A stretch of 64,000 nucleotides of DNA from Aquila chrysaetos chrysaetos (lineage: Eukaryota > Chordata > Aves > Accipitriformes > Accipitridae). The stretch is from positions 1,550,001 to 1,614,000 of the forward strand of contig NC_044004.1 in the NCBI RefSeq assembly GCF_900496995.4, read 5' to 3'. The translations under genes and the position numbers were made by a program. The notes beneath the pieces were generated by a model. That model saw only the letters and a program-made list of their open reading frames with translations, did no database searches and was not told the origin of the DNA. Positions 23,001 through 38,000 of this stretch are shown here, piece by piece (positions within the stretch are counted from its first letter, which is position 1; each line of letters opens with the position of its first letter).

Positions 23001-26000
23001 AGGCACAAAAAAAAGCCCCAAAACCTTCGTTTCCACTCAAACCTGCAGCTCACTTGATGCTGCAGGCAGAGACAGCTCGTGGGTGCCCTCTCCTGCTGTC
23101 ACTAAGCAGCAGTGGTGGCTGTGGCGCAGGTGCCCATCCCCGTCCCCGCACAGCCCGGCCGTGCTCCACCATGTCTCCGTGTCCTCTCCCCGCTCGGACC
23201 ACCGGCATGTAGCAGGGTGGAAAATCCATTGCGGGCAGCTGGGCACGCACCTCCATAGAAGATGACTCTGAGCAGCCCAGCTCTTCCTGGGTGTTCTGAG
23301 CTCTCAGTGAGCACAGAAAATCTCCAGAAGTGATGGGAGAAGCTGATGGACCTTTAGGCACAAATCACCCCAGAGAGACCAGCAGCTGCTCTCTGCTTGG
23401 GAGCCAACGTCTCTGGGCACGCTGTGACCCGGGGATCAGAATGTGGTTGGGGTGATCCGCATCTGAACCCTGCCTCCAGCACAAGACTCGCTCCAGACCG
23501 TTCACTGGACATCCTCACTGTTCTGTAAAAGACCATCCATGAGGCAGCAGCGGCACAACATGACGGCGTTTGCGCAAGGAGACAGGGCAGCCCATCTCTC
23601 CCCAACTCTCTGTCACCGCTATTTCGTGTTTGCCATCCCAAAGGTCTCAAGGCTATGGCTCGTATTTAGAGTCCCTCAATTCTTCTGGTTTTCTGAATGC
23701 AGAAGGTGCAGATGAATGCCTGCAGCTGCTGGGTGGCTCCATGCTCCTCAGCTGAACACACACACTGGAGCACAGGCTCCTGTTCGCTGCCACTTGCTGC
23801 AAAATGACCTTTTTCCCTAATCGCCCTCAAATTTAAGCTCTCCAGAAGAGAAGCACAGCTGCTCATGACCCAAGGTCCAGCTGGGTGAGTTCACAAGATC
23901 CACAAATGGGTTTTATCTGTGGTGGAACAAGGCAAAACACCACAAATTTTCCTTTCCAGCTGGAAAGGGAAGGTGGCAAGGTTCAACCTGAAATACCACC
24001 ATCTCAGGGTGGCTGCAAACAGCACACGCCACTGCCCTACCTCTGCTTGCTCCTGCGATTGCTCCTTCTCGCTGGCACTTGCTTTAATGTTTTCATCCAG
24101 ATAAGGTCCCTCATTTGAGATTCTGCTTAAACAGCTTTTAGTGCTGAGTAAGAGCAACCCAGACCTGATCCAGCCAGCTCTGCTGGGCTCTAGCACTAAA
24201 TGGCTACCGAGCATTAATCAGCTTCAGGCTCCTAATGAGTACTCACTGCTAACGACCTTCACAGCTGCCAGAAGACTGAGTGGTTCAAGTTCCTTCCCCA
24301 GGGGATGGCTGATGCCAGAGCAGCCCCTCGCCCAGGCAGACACGATGGGTAGTGCCCCAAATTGCACTGATCCCCACCCACACAGGTGGAGGAACAGCTT
24401 CGAGGTCTCTTCAAACCCACCCAAGAAGACCCTGTCTTCCTTCCCTGTCATGATGGGGCTCACAGCGTGCTGGACCTGCTGAGAAAGAGCACCTCTCAGC
24501 TACACCAGCAAGCTGGTCCCAGCCCCAAGGTGCTGCCTAGGCGGTCTGGGCCACCAGGAATCAGGATGGTGCTTTCAGCAAGCCACTGATTGCCCCATGC
24601 CCATCGTGATCTACACATCAGTGTCAGGATGCAACAAAAGGAAGGTTGCACTTTGTCTGGGAAACAAGGTGGGTGAACATGAATCTTGGAGAGAAGGAAA
24701 TCAGAAGTGATGTAGCTTCTGGCTCTGGTGCAAGAGGACCCAAATCTCTCCCCTGCCAGGCAGTGGTCCTGTATCATCCTCCCCCAACATGTGCAGCCCA
24801 AGCCAAGCTAAAGATACAAAGACAGAACTTAAATCCATCTTTTTTTTGGTTGGATTTTTGTTTCCTTCTTCCAAAACCCCCTACTGAAGTTTCCTTTCCA
24901 TTGCCTGTCCTCATTCCTGTTGGGATCCACCAAGGCTTGCTCAGGTGCTGCACAAACCACTCTCAGCCACAAACTCCTGGCAGCAGAGCCCGCGTGTTTT
25001 CCCTGGGTTTTCAAAGCACCAATTGCACCGTAGCTGTTCAACCCCTTTCCTCGGGACAAGCATCCCCTGTTTTGGTTACCAGCCTGGCGCTGGCAGCAGA
25101 CCTGCTCTCCCCATGAATAACCCACCCCTCAAAAAGCCCCGTTTCCCCTCTCTGATGAAGGATGCTGGAAGTGCTCAGCAAAACAAGGAGCTGAGGACGG
25201 CGTATTCCTCTAGAGGGAAACCTCCGCTTGCAGCAGCCTGATTGAAGATCTTTGCTGCATTGAAACGCTGACTCATCCTCCTCCTCCCATACCCCAGCAC
25301 ACAGCTCCGCCAGCCAAAATAAATAGCGGGTACCTTTCTGCCCTCATTTATTTGTTTGGCAGCACTTCACAGACGCGTTTTTTAGCCTCTCAGCAGAAAA
25401 AAAAAAAAAAAAAAAAAAAAAGAAAAGAAAACATTGCTGAGTAACCCCCTGACGGAAAGTCTATTTGAAACAGCTTGTTCCATGCAGGGAGATTTTTCCC
25501 TACAGATCGCAGCCTGAATTTCAGGCTGAAGGCAGCCGCCCCAGCTCCGCAGTCACAGAGCACCATCCCCAGTCATCGCAGCCCATCTGCAAGAGGGTGG
25601 GTTACTCTGCACTTTGAAGATAAAGAAAACAGCACATGCGCTGAAAAAGCAGGACTTCAGGGATGGCAGGGCTTGAATCCAGCCGTAACGCGCCGAGGTT
25701 AAGAGCTGCGCTGAAGCTCAAGTGGAAAATCTCTCCTAGGAGGGCTGGATCCAGGGGAGTGCCATGACCCTACCACTCACAAGCTGCTTTTTGCAGCATT
25801 TCCCCATAGACAAGTACATAGCTGGGGCTCACTGCGAGTGAGCCAGGGAGAGTGGAAAACTAGCAGGACTGGGGTGCCGGAGGCCCCGACAGCAGCTTCA
25901 AAGCCTGGCAGGGATCAGGAATTTCCTCCCACTGGTGCGAACAAGGCTGACACAGCAGGATTTGTGCAAAAAGGGGTTGGGAAGAGATAGGTAGGGCAGC

Positions 26001-29000
26001 CCAGGACATTTTTGTACAGGGAGGGAACCCAAGTGGGAAGGAGTCAGAATATATGCAAATGCTGCTTTTAAATAGCAATTTCAGAGGTGAGAGCAAGGGG
26101 TTTAGCTATCTGTGCAATAACCACTTTGCTTTCCCCTTGGTCCTCACCTGCCCATCATCCCAATTAAAATGGACAAGTCCTGCTTTACAGAGATGTGCCC
26201 CAAAACCACAGGAATAAAAAAAAAAAATAGCAGAGAGAGGATCTGGGCAGTAGGAGCCCAGTTAGATGCAAACTGCTAATGCCAATACCCGGTTTTAGGG
26301 GTGAGAGTGGGGCTGTGCTCTACCTGGACAGCTACAAAGCAGATTTGTCTCACCAGGGCTGAGCGGGTGCCAGCTTAGGATCCGGTTCACCATCCTGCTT
26401 CATGTCCATCCCTGGGAAATGCAGGCTCAGCAGGCAGAAGGAAGGCAGAGGCATTTTAAGAGCCATTTTTCACCCTTGCAGGCTCCCCGCACTCCTCATG
26501 CCAGAGGGAGAATGTCCAGCTCCATCCCTGATCATTTTTACCCTGTGACTGATCTAATGCAGGCATGCAGTTTTGCAGCTCATGTGGATACAAGACCTGT
26601 GCCAGAGATGTTACCCTGATGGCTCCTGCGACGGACTCATCTGCAGCATCCCTGTTATCCGTGACACCCCAGTTCTCACGACACAGCGCTCCTCTTCATC
26701 AAACTCTGCAGCCTCCCAGGTTCTGCTGTGAAAGCCGCCGTTAACGGTGCTTTGGAGGGGGCTGGCACACACACAGTGTTCAATCCCACCGACAAGCTCA
26801 CCTGGTCCACCTGCGGCGCTCCCCACTGCCAGCCTGTCAGAGGACCGTACTCCAATCATTCAAAACCTTCTTCCCATTTCCAGCATTTAGGAAATGTACT
26901 TTTCAGGAATATATGATGAAGAATGAGGAATTCGTGTCAATATTTGGCCTCACTGCTTGATATAAGGGTATGGACTATGGAAAGAGGAGCGACAACCAAG
27001 GTGGGGAGCGATTTTACGTTTTCTGCCCATGAAAGCAGCGACAGAAGGAAGGGGCTTTAACCTGCAATTATTTTTAGAAGAGAGACTGCAATTTCTCTTT
27101 TTTCCTATTGCCAAGCATGAGATGCAGCCTCATTTTATCATCCCAATTCACAATGGAGGAAGCAGGACCTGTGGAGCTCTGATAACATTGTAGGAAACCC
27201 TCAAAACAGTTAAACCAATTGTTTTAGCCCCAGGCCTTGCCTCAAATAAACCTGCTGAGCTTCTTCCTTACATACAACTGCTTGACCACACAACCTTAAA
27301 AACAACAAACCCCAAACAGTCTTTTATTCAGGTCTCCAAAGAGCAAACACTATCTTCCTACTGCTTCTATTCAAGTCAGTATCAAAGCCCAGTAGCCGCC
27401 ATGGATTAGCAAAGCCGGGGCCAAAAAGCACAGCCTTTGGGACCTGCTTCTCCATCAAGTCAGCGAACAAGCATGTAAATAAGGGCTGAAAGCAGAAATG
27501 TCCATCCCTCTCCCCGGGTAAGAGCACAGACAGGTTTGCAGCTCGCAAGGCAGTGCCAGCTCGCGCGCGCTTGTCGATGGCTCAGCAAAAACCACCCGTA
27601 ACAGAACAGAAAACCTTTTTATAGAGCTGAAGTTAAAACCAGCCGAAAGTCAGCGGCTTCCTTATTTTAGAAAGGGTGTGGTTTTGCAAGAGCAAGTGGT
27701 TAAAGACAGGCTGTGCCAAACTCCTCTTAGCTGCAGGCTAATTTAAACCTTAACTGTAAAGCACCTTTCTAATTACAGACCTTTTAACTAATTACAGGTT
27801 GAGTTTTTCGGTCTTGCAAAGGTGACTGCTTTTGATGTTCTCTCCCCACGTTCAGCTCCGGGTGAAACTTGACCTATCCACGGTGGGCAAAAAGGTGAGA
27901 AAATGCTGCTTGCTCATCTGATAGGAGCTGCAAAAGTGAAGTTTCCAGAACCAGGAGAGCAGGAAGAAAAAAAATCCTTTCTGCAGATAAGTCAAAGACT
28001 TAAAACTGCTCAATTCAAAGGCTGGTTCTCTTTAGAAAGCAAAGGTTAATCCATCTTCAGCTCTAGAAGTTACACTGGTAACTGAATAGCTCCTCCAGAT
28101 GCAGATGACATCCACAGAACACCCACAGATAAGCACTGCTAACTTTTCAGTCGCACGGTTGAGAGATCATACGCATTTGATTATCACAATACAGATGGCA
28201 CCAGACTGCATGTTCAACCTGACACCATCAAGACCTAATAAGCTCTTCAACAGCTTTGACTTGAATCAGTGGCATGGTCCACAAGGTCATTGAGGGTAAA
28301 GAAGGAGAATAAAATCAGAAAAGTTAGAGTTCTGTATCATTAGAATAAGTAATGATGTTGTAATTAATGGTCAGAAAAAATGAGGAACCAGGAAAGCCAG
28401 ACTAGAGACCGTCCATCTCCCTGTGATGATGGAAAGGCCATTTTTGCATCAAATGAGACTCAGTCACCATCTCCCAACACCCAGCCTGGGACATATGCTA
28501 GGACAAATGCTTCCTGTAATGTTCCCCAAAGGTGTTCATCTACCCCAGTCCCTGAAGCCCCAGGCACTGGGCTTCCCCCTTCCAGCCAGGCAGCTCTAGC
28601 ACTTCACCAGCCTCCGTTAGAGACTTCCAATGTTTACCTTAAATCTCCCTTGCTACAGTTTACGCTCATTACTTCCCATTTTCAAATTGCAAACTGCAAT
28701 TAGAGCCCATTCAGATGCTTATAAACGCCCCAAAAGGGGCCCCTGTTAATTTGTTCCCTCCAGCCTGTGCTGCTTCAAAGCGATTCCTATTTTTGGGAGG
28801 GAAAACCCCAGCCAGAGGAGCTGCTGTCACACAGCTCATCCAAGTTTCTCCTTATAAGACAGCCGTCCACGGATGGGGTCCTCAGCGTGCCACAGCAAAC
28901 CAACTCTAAACCAAGCTTAGCTTCAGCTTAGCTTGAAATTAAACTGTGAGGACTGAAGTAGATTAAAAAAAAAAAAACAACACAGAGTGAAAACCCTCTG

Positions 29001-32000
29001 GGAAAGGCATAACGCTGGGAATGGGTCCTGCAGCTGTCATTTAAAAAACAGGCAGAGGGTTGTTAGAAACCAGCAGTGTTTAAGGGCATCTCTGCACTCA
29101 TGGCGATTATCCACTGGGTTGGATGCTACAGGTGCTCGGGAGCTGATTTACAGCCGGATCGGATGTCCCTGCCTTGAAGACAGCCGCATCCATCAGAGGA
29201 GTGGGGCAGGCACAGCTCACACATCAGGTTGTAACACATGGCCCGTGTCTGCCTCCTTCCTAGAACTGCAAAGCAGGAGGAAACCGGCAGGTTTCTCACA
29301 CGGTTATTGAGGAAAAGGCTCCAGAGGGAGATGCAGAGGGCATCTCCCATCCCATCCCATGCGTACATTGTAGGCTCACAGTACTTTGCTGGCTGGCTCA
29401 GGCAGCTTGTGGAGTCACTGCCTGAATACAGTAGAATTTTTAATGGGTTTATTTTTCATACGGTATCTTTTCTATTCTAAGACTTAAATCAAACAGCAGG
29501 TTTATCATCACAAAATGAAAAGAAAAAATTAAAAGAACAATCTTGAGTGGTAATATTCTGTCCTTCCTCAATCACAGCATTCAGAGATCAGAGTCCTTTG
29601 GTCTCATCCAGAAACAAACCTCACACTGGGATGTGACACCAAATAACTACCGGGGTTTCAAGTCTCCTGGAAATGAAAGGCCCGTATGTAGAAATGCAGC
29701 CACAGCAGTCCCAAAACCTTGTGTTCGTCTCTCTTGCTGCCAGAGCAGCTCGAGGACAGAGAGCTCACATCGTGCCTGGTCCTTCCCTTCCCCATCGCCT
29801 CCCCTACGCGACCCAGCCTTCGCTCCCCAACGAAAGGCTTCGGGGGAAAGAGCTCCAGGCCCTGCGAGATGGGGTATTCGTGACTCAGGGGAGCAGCTCC
29901 CCGCCTGCCTCGGCGTCCCCAGCTCTGCCCATGCAGCTGGGAGCGCTGGCAGCGGGCAGGACTGAGCCTTACCAGCCCTTGCGGCTCCTCTTCCATCCTC
30001 GCACTGACAGCTCATGCTCCTCTCGAGGGACCACGTGTGCCACACAGCACAAGGACACGTAGCCTTCCGTCCTTGGGAAGGGGGGTGACAGCACATTCTT
30101 GCCTCCTGTTGGCCTTAAAGACCACTATGAGCACGACATCTTCTTGTGGGGTGAGAAGAGGAGGACTTTTGGGGCCGCCCCTGTTCTGAAGCCACACTAA
30201 GCGATGTGCTCACTCCCTCACTTACGTCTGAGCAGTGCTTTAAAAGCAGTTTAACCCGTGTGGGAATCTGGTTAGGCTGAATAAACCATGAGTGCCTTCC
30301 TCATTAAAGGAGGCTTAGACTGAATTAAAATCCTTCTGCTTAATAAATTAGGTTAAAGTCAGCCCAGATTAGAAAATCCCTATAATAAATCAAGCCTGCA
30401 GATTCAACCAGCTCTCGACTGCTAGTTATTTTCTCTGGCTGCTTTTAACCCCATTTTCTCCCTCTTACTGGGCGATGATAAAACCACACTGGGCTCTCAG
30501 TTGACCTCTGGATGCCCAGCTCAGCTGCTGGGGGCTACAGGGATGGATGCGGGCACCGTCATGATAAAGCCCGCACAGAAACAGCACGAACACCAAGTTG
30601 TGTGTGCCACAAATACAGTGCTGAGGATTTGGAGGGATGAATCATCACATAAAGCAAGAACAATTAGAGATTCATAACTGGGAGAAGGCAAGGCTGGGGT
30701 GGGATGGGAAGAGGAAAGAGCAGGGCTGGGATTAGTTACTTCAGAAATATTAATAATATCTTGTTACCGAAGTACTGTGCCCCCAGGCCAGACCAGCGAC
30801 GTAGAGGGGGTGGGAAGTTAATAAAAAAAAATGTGATTACATGTCATTATGTCCCACATCCTACGCTGATTGCCAGGGAAGCTTTTTTAGCTAATTAAAG
30901 GATAACGATCCTTTACTTTGAGGCCACAGAAACACTTGGCATGACCACAGTGAACCTCACCTCTGCAGAGGGAAACATCTCCCTCTCCATGAAGGGGATT
31001 CCTGCCTTCCCCAACCGGGAAACATGGCCCGGGAGGGCAAATGGAGTTGGTTTGTGGCAGAAGGCAGGGGAGGATCCAGGAAAAAATCACCCTCCCTTTG
31101 AGACATTTAAGACCAAGGAAGCATTTCCCCTGCTATCATCTTGTCTGAGCAATGGGGACCGGTCCTCCGCTGATGCTGGAGAGCATTTAACAGCACAGCC
31201 GTTGAAGACGGGAGGCTGGGGCAGCTAGTTAATGGCCCAGATGTCAACACACCCATTTCACTGACCTGGGTTTCTGAGGGGACTCTTTGGGCTCCTTTGA
31301 ACCGAACCAGCCACTGGTTTTATTCCTCTCATCTCCCCCTGCCGTCGCGTGGGCGGACGAGCCGTGGGAGGGTCCCACTTTCTCCCCCTGGCCTTTGCTC
31401 CCTGCGTCACTCTTGTTGCCCCCGTGGTGGAAGAGGCTGCCCTTCGCTTTCTTGTCCTCCTTCTTCGTCTCCTCGGGTTGTTTGTCCTTCGTCATTTCTG
31501 AGGAGAAGACCATGGGTGTCGCAGCTTGAGTTGGCTTGTTCTCTAAGCGACTGTTTTCTTCCATCTTGGCTCTGCCCAGATGGTTACTGAGAGTGACGGC
31601 TTTTGTCGAGACCTTGAGCTCTTCTTGCAAGGCTAAGCTGGGAGGAGACGGGATGAATCTGGGCTCGTCTCTCTGCTGCGTCCTCTCAAAGTTGCTGACC
31701 CCCCAAGGCACCTCGTGGGAGTCGGGATGGAGGGGAGTGAAGCCAAAGCCCTCCTCCGACCGTCTGGGGACACTGGGCACGGACAACGGTGCAGAGCTCT
31801 GCGGGACAGACACGGGACTCTTTGGTGCAGGCTCGTCGCTGTAAACGTGGCTCCCATTGATGCAGAGGGAAGACCGGGACACGGGGTCGTTCTTTGGCTT
31901 CAGGCTTTGGATTGCTTTGGGCTCCAGGACCGGGCTGACTTGGGAGACATCATCACTGAATGCTCTCTTGTGGGTCAGCTTTGGAGACGGCAAGTAGTCC

Positions 32001-35000
32001 TTCACTGGGGGGAAATAAAACACAAAACAGAGGTGAGGCCATCTGAGTAACAGGCACAGGTACGACAAGCATCGTTATCTTATACTTGCAAATACTAAAG
32101 AGCTCTGTAAAATCATCCCAGCTTTCTCCCTCCCAGGTTCTACCGGCTTATAATTAAATTACTACAAATGCAAAGCACAGGTCACAAGTATGTGGCTATA
32201 CAGGCTATATGATATTCTCCCCAAGCACATCACCTCCCACTGCAGGATCCAGAGAGGAGTCTCTGTAAGACGACAAACCCTTTGTCTGAGAGGATCTGAG
32301 ATCGATAATAAATGCAAGAAACTACCCAGAAGCTACTTAAAGGGCTTATGCTTCCATGTGATTTAAGAGTTCGCATTGAATAAAAGACGAGCCTCTGAGC
32401 TCTGCTCTGACAGGCCAGGCTGCTGCTTTGTGCGATATAAGCCAGGAGGGTCCAGCGCCTGCTTCTCCCTCCCGCTGCCTGATCCTGTGGCTATTGCTAA
32501 CGCTTAGCAAATTTTGGGGGCTATGTGGACAGCCCGGTGAGAAGGACTGCCTGGACTTTAGGTGACAGGCAGCTGCTCTTCCTTCCGAGCCAGAGATGCT
32601 GTCTCCTTCACGACGCGAGGATGATGGGGCCAGACCAGTGCCTCCACTCACTCTCCAGACACACATGGGAACGTCACCCAGCAGAAACCAAGAAGCATTA
32701 TGCGGGTGGCTTCACCAGCACGGCGAGAAGCAACACGTACCCAGGGACTCCCACCCAATATGGGAATTCGCTGTCTCCAGCCAATTAAACCATTTAATTA
32801 TATATTTTGTTTTCAAGGGATGGCAAGAATTAATTCACTACAAGGGCCTTTTTTGTTTGCAAATCGCCGCTCTCTGAGCGCCAAGAGCTCAGATTGCTTT
32901 AATCACCAGGAACCGGTCACTGTTTCAGCTTTGCCTCCAAGCCGGAGGCGTCTCATTAGACAGCCGGGCAGCAGTACAGCGCAGCAGCAATGTGCTCTGC
33001 TTTGCCCAGCCCTCTCCCAGGGGCTTACTACTACGAGTCAGTGTTAGCGACCTGTTTTTTGGGGGCAGAGAAGAAACGGTCCTAAAGAACCCTCGTAGCC
33101 CACAAGCCTGTAGCGCGCTGCAGAAAGCACATGCAGCATCAACGTAAGTCAGGCTGTTCATATGCAGGCTCAGCATGAAAAGCAAAATCTTAGATGTTTC
33201 CACCCATTCTGGCAAGCACATTACTGCCAGCACACAGAAGGTCTAGGAGGGTTTGAGCACGGCGACACTTCTTAGGTAAGCAATTAGTTAACAGATTTGC
33301 AGGAAAGCCTCAACAGTCCTTTACAAAGAAAAGAAGGGGGAAAAAAAGGGGGGGAGGGATTAAAACCGTTATCCTCTTACCAGAGCGTTCTGTGGACAGA
33401 CTGCTGTGTCTGCTTGGGGATTTGGTTACCTCGGGAACATTTGCGGCCAAGACTAGGCTGGCAGAAGAGATGGTGCTGTCTGATCCCAGGGAGGTGTTGG
33501 ACTGCGTCAGGGACGACTTGCGCAGCTTGTTCTTCAAGAAGAAGCCCTTGACTTTGGACTTCTTGCCCCCAATGTCGTAGTCATCCTCCATGTCGAGGGC
33601 ACCCATGCTGCTGGGGATGATGGCAGAGGCCGACTCCAAGTCGTATTTCTTCTTGCCTTTCACCTTGTCCTTCAGCTTGCCAAAGGGTGACCGGGGCTTG
33701 TCCTTCATGGACAGGTCGAACATGCTGGCTGTAAGGTTGTTGCGCGTGAACTGGATGCTCACCAGGATCTCACCACGCTCCTTCTCCTTCTTCCCAGCCT
33801 TGGAGTGTAGCTTGTGCCACCTGGAGCCAGAGAGGAAAGAAAAGGAAAGGCCCCTCCATCATTTCCAAGAGCCGCATGCCAGGAAGACCTCGGGGAAGAT
33901 GCCGCTGGGTGGGAGTTAGCACAAGCGCCCCAGAAGTCACCTAAGACCTGAGTCAGAGACACGCAAACGCCAAGCACAGAGGTGTCATATGGGACCAGAC
34001 CCCTCCCTGAACCACAGCAGCTTTGTAAGAGCTCTGTCTCCATCCCTGTCCTAATACTAAATACTGTCCTTCCACTAAATAACCTGGCATACACCATCTC
34101 ATTCACCCTGGCGTCAGATACCGCAGTGCGTTTCAGGGGAAAGCTACTGGTGGCCAAATTTTTGTACGGTCAGTTGATATGTTGCTGTGAACCTGTGTTA
34201 AAAAAAGATGGTGCTTTGTGCTTGCACTTTAAATATTCAAGAGGCAGTGACTCAGAACAAATCCTTTCAAGTCAGAGACAGTACTGTAATGGCAAAAGCA
34301 CTCAACAACATTCATTAAAATAACTTTATGCCAGACCTTCCATGCCTCATCCTAAATAAAGATGCTGAAGTTTGCCTAGAATGAATGCTGGGTGAGAGGA
34401 CACCGAAGCAAGAGATGTCCAGAGGCACCTTCTAGTTCTCCATTTCACCACAGTACCACGTTCAGATGGGGCAGCACGAAACAAAGGCCATGAGGGAACC
34501 ATTCCTTCCCCAAAACCGCTGCCGACCCAGTGGTCCTTCACTTCCTCCTCCGCCCGCGAGATGCCCCGTCTTTCTGCCCCGGTTCCAGGTGCCGCTTCCC
34601 GATGCGGCTGCAGCAGGATGAGCGGGTGTCCAGCACGGCCGCTGCCACAGCAGCTCTGATCCCTCCCGGATCAAAGTATTAAAATTCCCCTTAACAAGGC
34701 GCAAGGAAAGCTGTAGGTTCAGGACAGACCCTATTTCTCCATGACACTCTTCATGGGCAAAACATGCAGCAACAGGCGGTGGAAGAAATTTCTAGACTTA
34801 GATTAACAACTTCCCAATGATTTCCCAGAAAATAAAAATCCCGGCAGTGTTTTACATCCGCTTGAAAAGTGAAGTCACTGAAAAGAAAAAAAAAAAAAAA
34901 AAAAAAAAAAGAGAGAAGGAAAATGTGAAAGGATGGGCACGGGTGTGATCGCGCTGAAATCACCAGGGCAAGGAGAAAACTTGAATCACGTCCTCCAGAA

Positions 35001-38000
35001 GTTTCTGAATTACTGCTGGGGAAGTTACTGCATCTCAGACAAAGGGAGGAGCTGAAACGCCCGGGGAGCCTACACCGTGCCTCAGGAAGGGGGTACAAAA
35101 ATCCATAATTCCCTGCTGGGATGCCTAGATAAATAACATGAGTGCACAGCTGGAAGCACACAGGTTCTTCACCATGTAATTTGGGTGCCACCGAAATGCA
35201 GGAGGGACAGCGCCTGGGACTTTGCTGGGCACAGGCACGAGGTTAAATCCCCAGTGAACCCATTCCTATTCCTACCACTTGCTTATCCCACCACCATATG
35301 ATCCCTACTGCAAAATTTTCAGTACCCAGGCTTCAACCTTGAAAATATCCAGGCATGCAGGAAAAAAAAAAAAAAAAAAAAAACCACAGGAAAAAAAGCA
35401 GCATTAACCCCTTACAGCAAGCCCGCAGTGGCAAAGAGACACCCAAACAGGCTGATCCACTGCCAGGGAGCACTTAGGGGAGCAGGAGCAGGTGAGTCAG
35501 GCGGACACTTCCCGTAGGAGCGGTGGGGAAAAGGCTGCCTGGAACAGGCTGTGGCCACAGCACATCAAATACTATGTTGTTCAGTTTGATGCAAGACCTG
35601 GAAGAAGTTCAAGAGGGAAGGGCTGCAGCAGCCTGCCAGCTGGGAGACGAGAGATTTGGGGGCTGAATCATTTAGCAGGAAAATTAAAAAAAAAAAAAAA
35701 AAAAAAGTCTTGCAAGTAGTTTTTATATCTTACGTCATCTCATGGAAAAAAAAAAACAGAGAGAAAATCTGGGTGGATTAACATAAGGAAAGGCATGAGC
35801 TTCTGAGGATGATGAGATGTAACAGCCCAAAAGAGCTCTGCAGTGGCTCAGCTCACACGGATACACTATCAGCATCTCCCGTCCCTTCACTTATAATGTT
35901 GTGGTCATTAAAATTAATTTGGGTCCTCAGCAGCAACGCCTTTGAAAGAACAAGCTTTAAAACCTGATCTGCTTCAAAAAGCGTCCGTTCAAGGAAAAAA
36001 CTCTGCTTGTGCTGGTGCTGGATTAAGGAGCTATTTTTTGTTCCCAAGACCTAATCAGCAGTCGGCAAGCAGTCGGGACTACACCTCAAACAGGGAACAG
36101 AGCTATTTTTAGGCTGAGCTCTAAGTTTATGGCACAAGATGAGTGTTTGGGAGGATTAAGTTGTTCCATGTTGGGTATTTCTTTTTTTTTTTTATGAATC
36201 AGTTCCAGTGGAAACAGGAGGTGCAAACACTGCCTCTGCTGGGATGCAGCAGGAGAGCGGGATTGCGGCGGGTTTCAAGTCCCAGCCCAACTAAACACAA
36301 ATTCTCGCAGCATCTTTTCGCTATTAACCCCATCCCACACCCCTCAGTTTCCCACATTTCTTCCACGAGCTGCCCTTGGGGGGAAGCCCTGGCTGGTGGG
36401 TTTCTGGATTGGTGCCACTCAAGCCTCAGAGGGGGACATGATCTCTTTTATGGGACTAGATGATATGCCTGGAAAAACAAACCAGCTTCTGCCCATACAA
36501 ACCCTTTTCCAGGACTGAAATAGCAGCCGTGGGCTTCGCAGCTCAGGCTCAGATGAATCGCTCTGAATTTAACTGGGTTATATTAATCAGACCGTGGAAG
36601 AGGTGCTGGCACCGAGGAGCACAGGGAGATCGAGGAAGTCATGCCAAGCATGTCCAGCACCAGGGACCCAGGACTGCAAGGACCCACTTCTCGGAGGTGT
36701 TTTGGATTCCTCTCCTGAGGAAGGTGTCACCAGCTTGGGTCCAGCTCCTCACTGCACAGGACATCCAGGACAAGCCACCCATCTCTGGCCATCTACTCCC
36801 AGGGTGCTGTTCTTAGTAAGGTTTGCTGGGGGTCACAGCCTGACAGAGACTTTGCTAGTTAAATAAATGTTAAATTAAACAGGCTGTCTTGTCCCAGTGC
36901 CAGAGCTGGTGGTAATCAGGAGCAGGATTGCTCCTAGCTAAGGAGACGTGCTTGGTGCCTGAGCCTGTGCTTCTTCCCTTGCTCCCTACAGCTGGAAACG
37001 GGTCTCCCCCTGAACACGGAGCGGAGGACGAAACCCGCTGCTTCCCAGCCTGCTCATCCCATATCAATGCCCTTCTGCTCCGTGGAGAACTGCTCCTTTC
37101 CACCCATCAGTTACTGCCCACCTCCACTGCAAGGCAATGCTTCTGCTAAGACACGGGCCCTGGCTGCACGGAGAGCCAAGCTTGCTCAGAGACATCTCCA
37201 ACGCGACACATCCAGGGAACGCAGCTCAAGCCAGCCTGAAGACACGAGCTGCAGGTTCAAGCAATTAGCTTTTCCTAAAAAAACCCCTATATTCTTCCCT
37301 CTTACGCCCAACGGGTCCAGTGCCTCTGTGCATCGGGTGCCTGCTTGCAGCATTGCACTGTGCTGGGCATGCATCCCCCCAAAGGCAAAGGGCTTCTCCC
37401 AGCATCACCCCAGGATCTGCCGTCCACGGATGCCGTGGCAAGGAAGGGTCAAGCGGGCACCCAGGCCCCGGGGATCTCTGCAGGGGGAAGGAAGCCGCAA
37501 GCTGCCCCAGCACACAGGGACAGGAGAGGAAACCTCAAACAGAAAACTCCCCGCAGACGCCCCAGAAAGGGGAAGCAGCCGGAGGCCCCTGCGAGCTCTC
37601 CGGCAGCTCCTGGGAAGCGAGACGCGCGCCGGGGGTTTGCAAGCTCAAATCCCGCCGCCGTAACGCTGCTTGCGAGCATTGATGTATGGCGGAGGGCTCC
37701 CCAGCCCCCCTACATGGCTGTGCATGCTCATTTAGGTCACCGTGTTTAATCAGCACATCCAAACTGCCTCCAGACAGTTTCAGTAAAACCCTTTCCTGTG
37801 CAAAGGCTCCTCTCTCCTCCCACTCGCCTCCACTGAGAGTCAAGGAGAACGGCGAGCCACGCAGCACGGCTGCCAAAAGGCAGGTTTGGGAGGAAAGGCA
37901 GAAAGCGCCTGGCATCTATTTTTACATTTGCTGTTGCCAGGATCTATTGGAGCGGCACAGGAGGCACGGAGAGCAGAACACAAAGCGCTGCTGTATCTCC

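Larger units (their letters stand above)
21233..31265 (-). other. RAB11FIP5: RAB11FIP5 intron 3
   Basis: Ten-kilobase intron from the CAG|GTCAGT donor at 31265 to the acceptor ending at 21233. It contains an A25 run at 25397-25421 and AT-rich patches with clustered TAAT-type sites at about 27,720-27,810 and 30,235-30,440. No nested gene, RNA gene or transposon was recognised. Short open frames are scattered on both strands with no domain content. Confidence 0.8.

Noticed and set aside
36450-36480. Possible CR1 LINE end (GGGACTAGATGAT)
   Set aside because: Only a dozen bases resemble the CR1 3' region and the terminal ATTCTRTGA-type repeats are missing.
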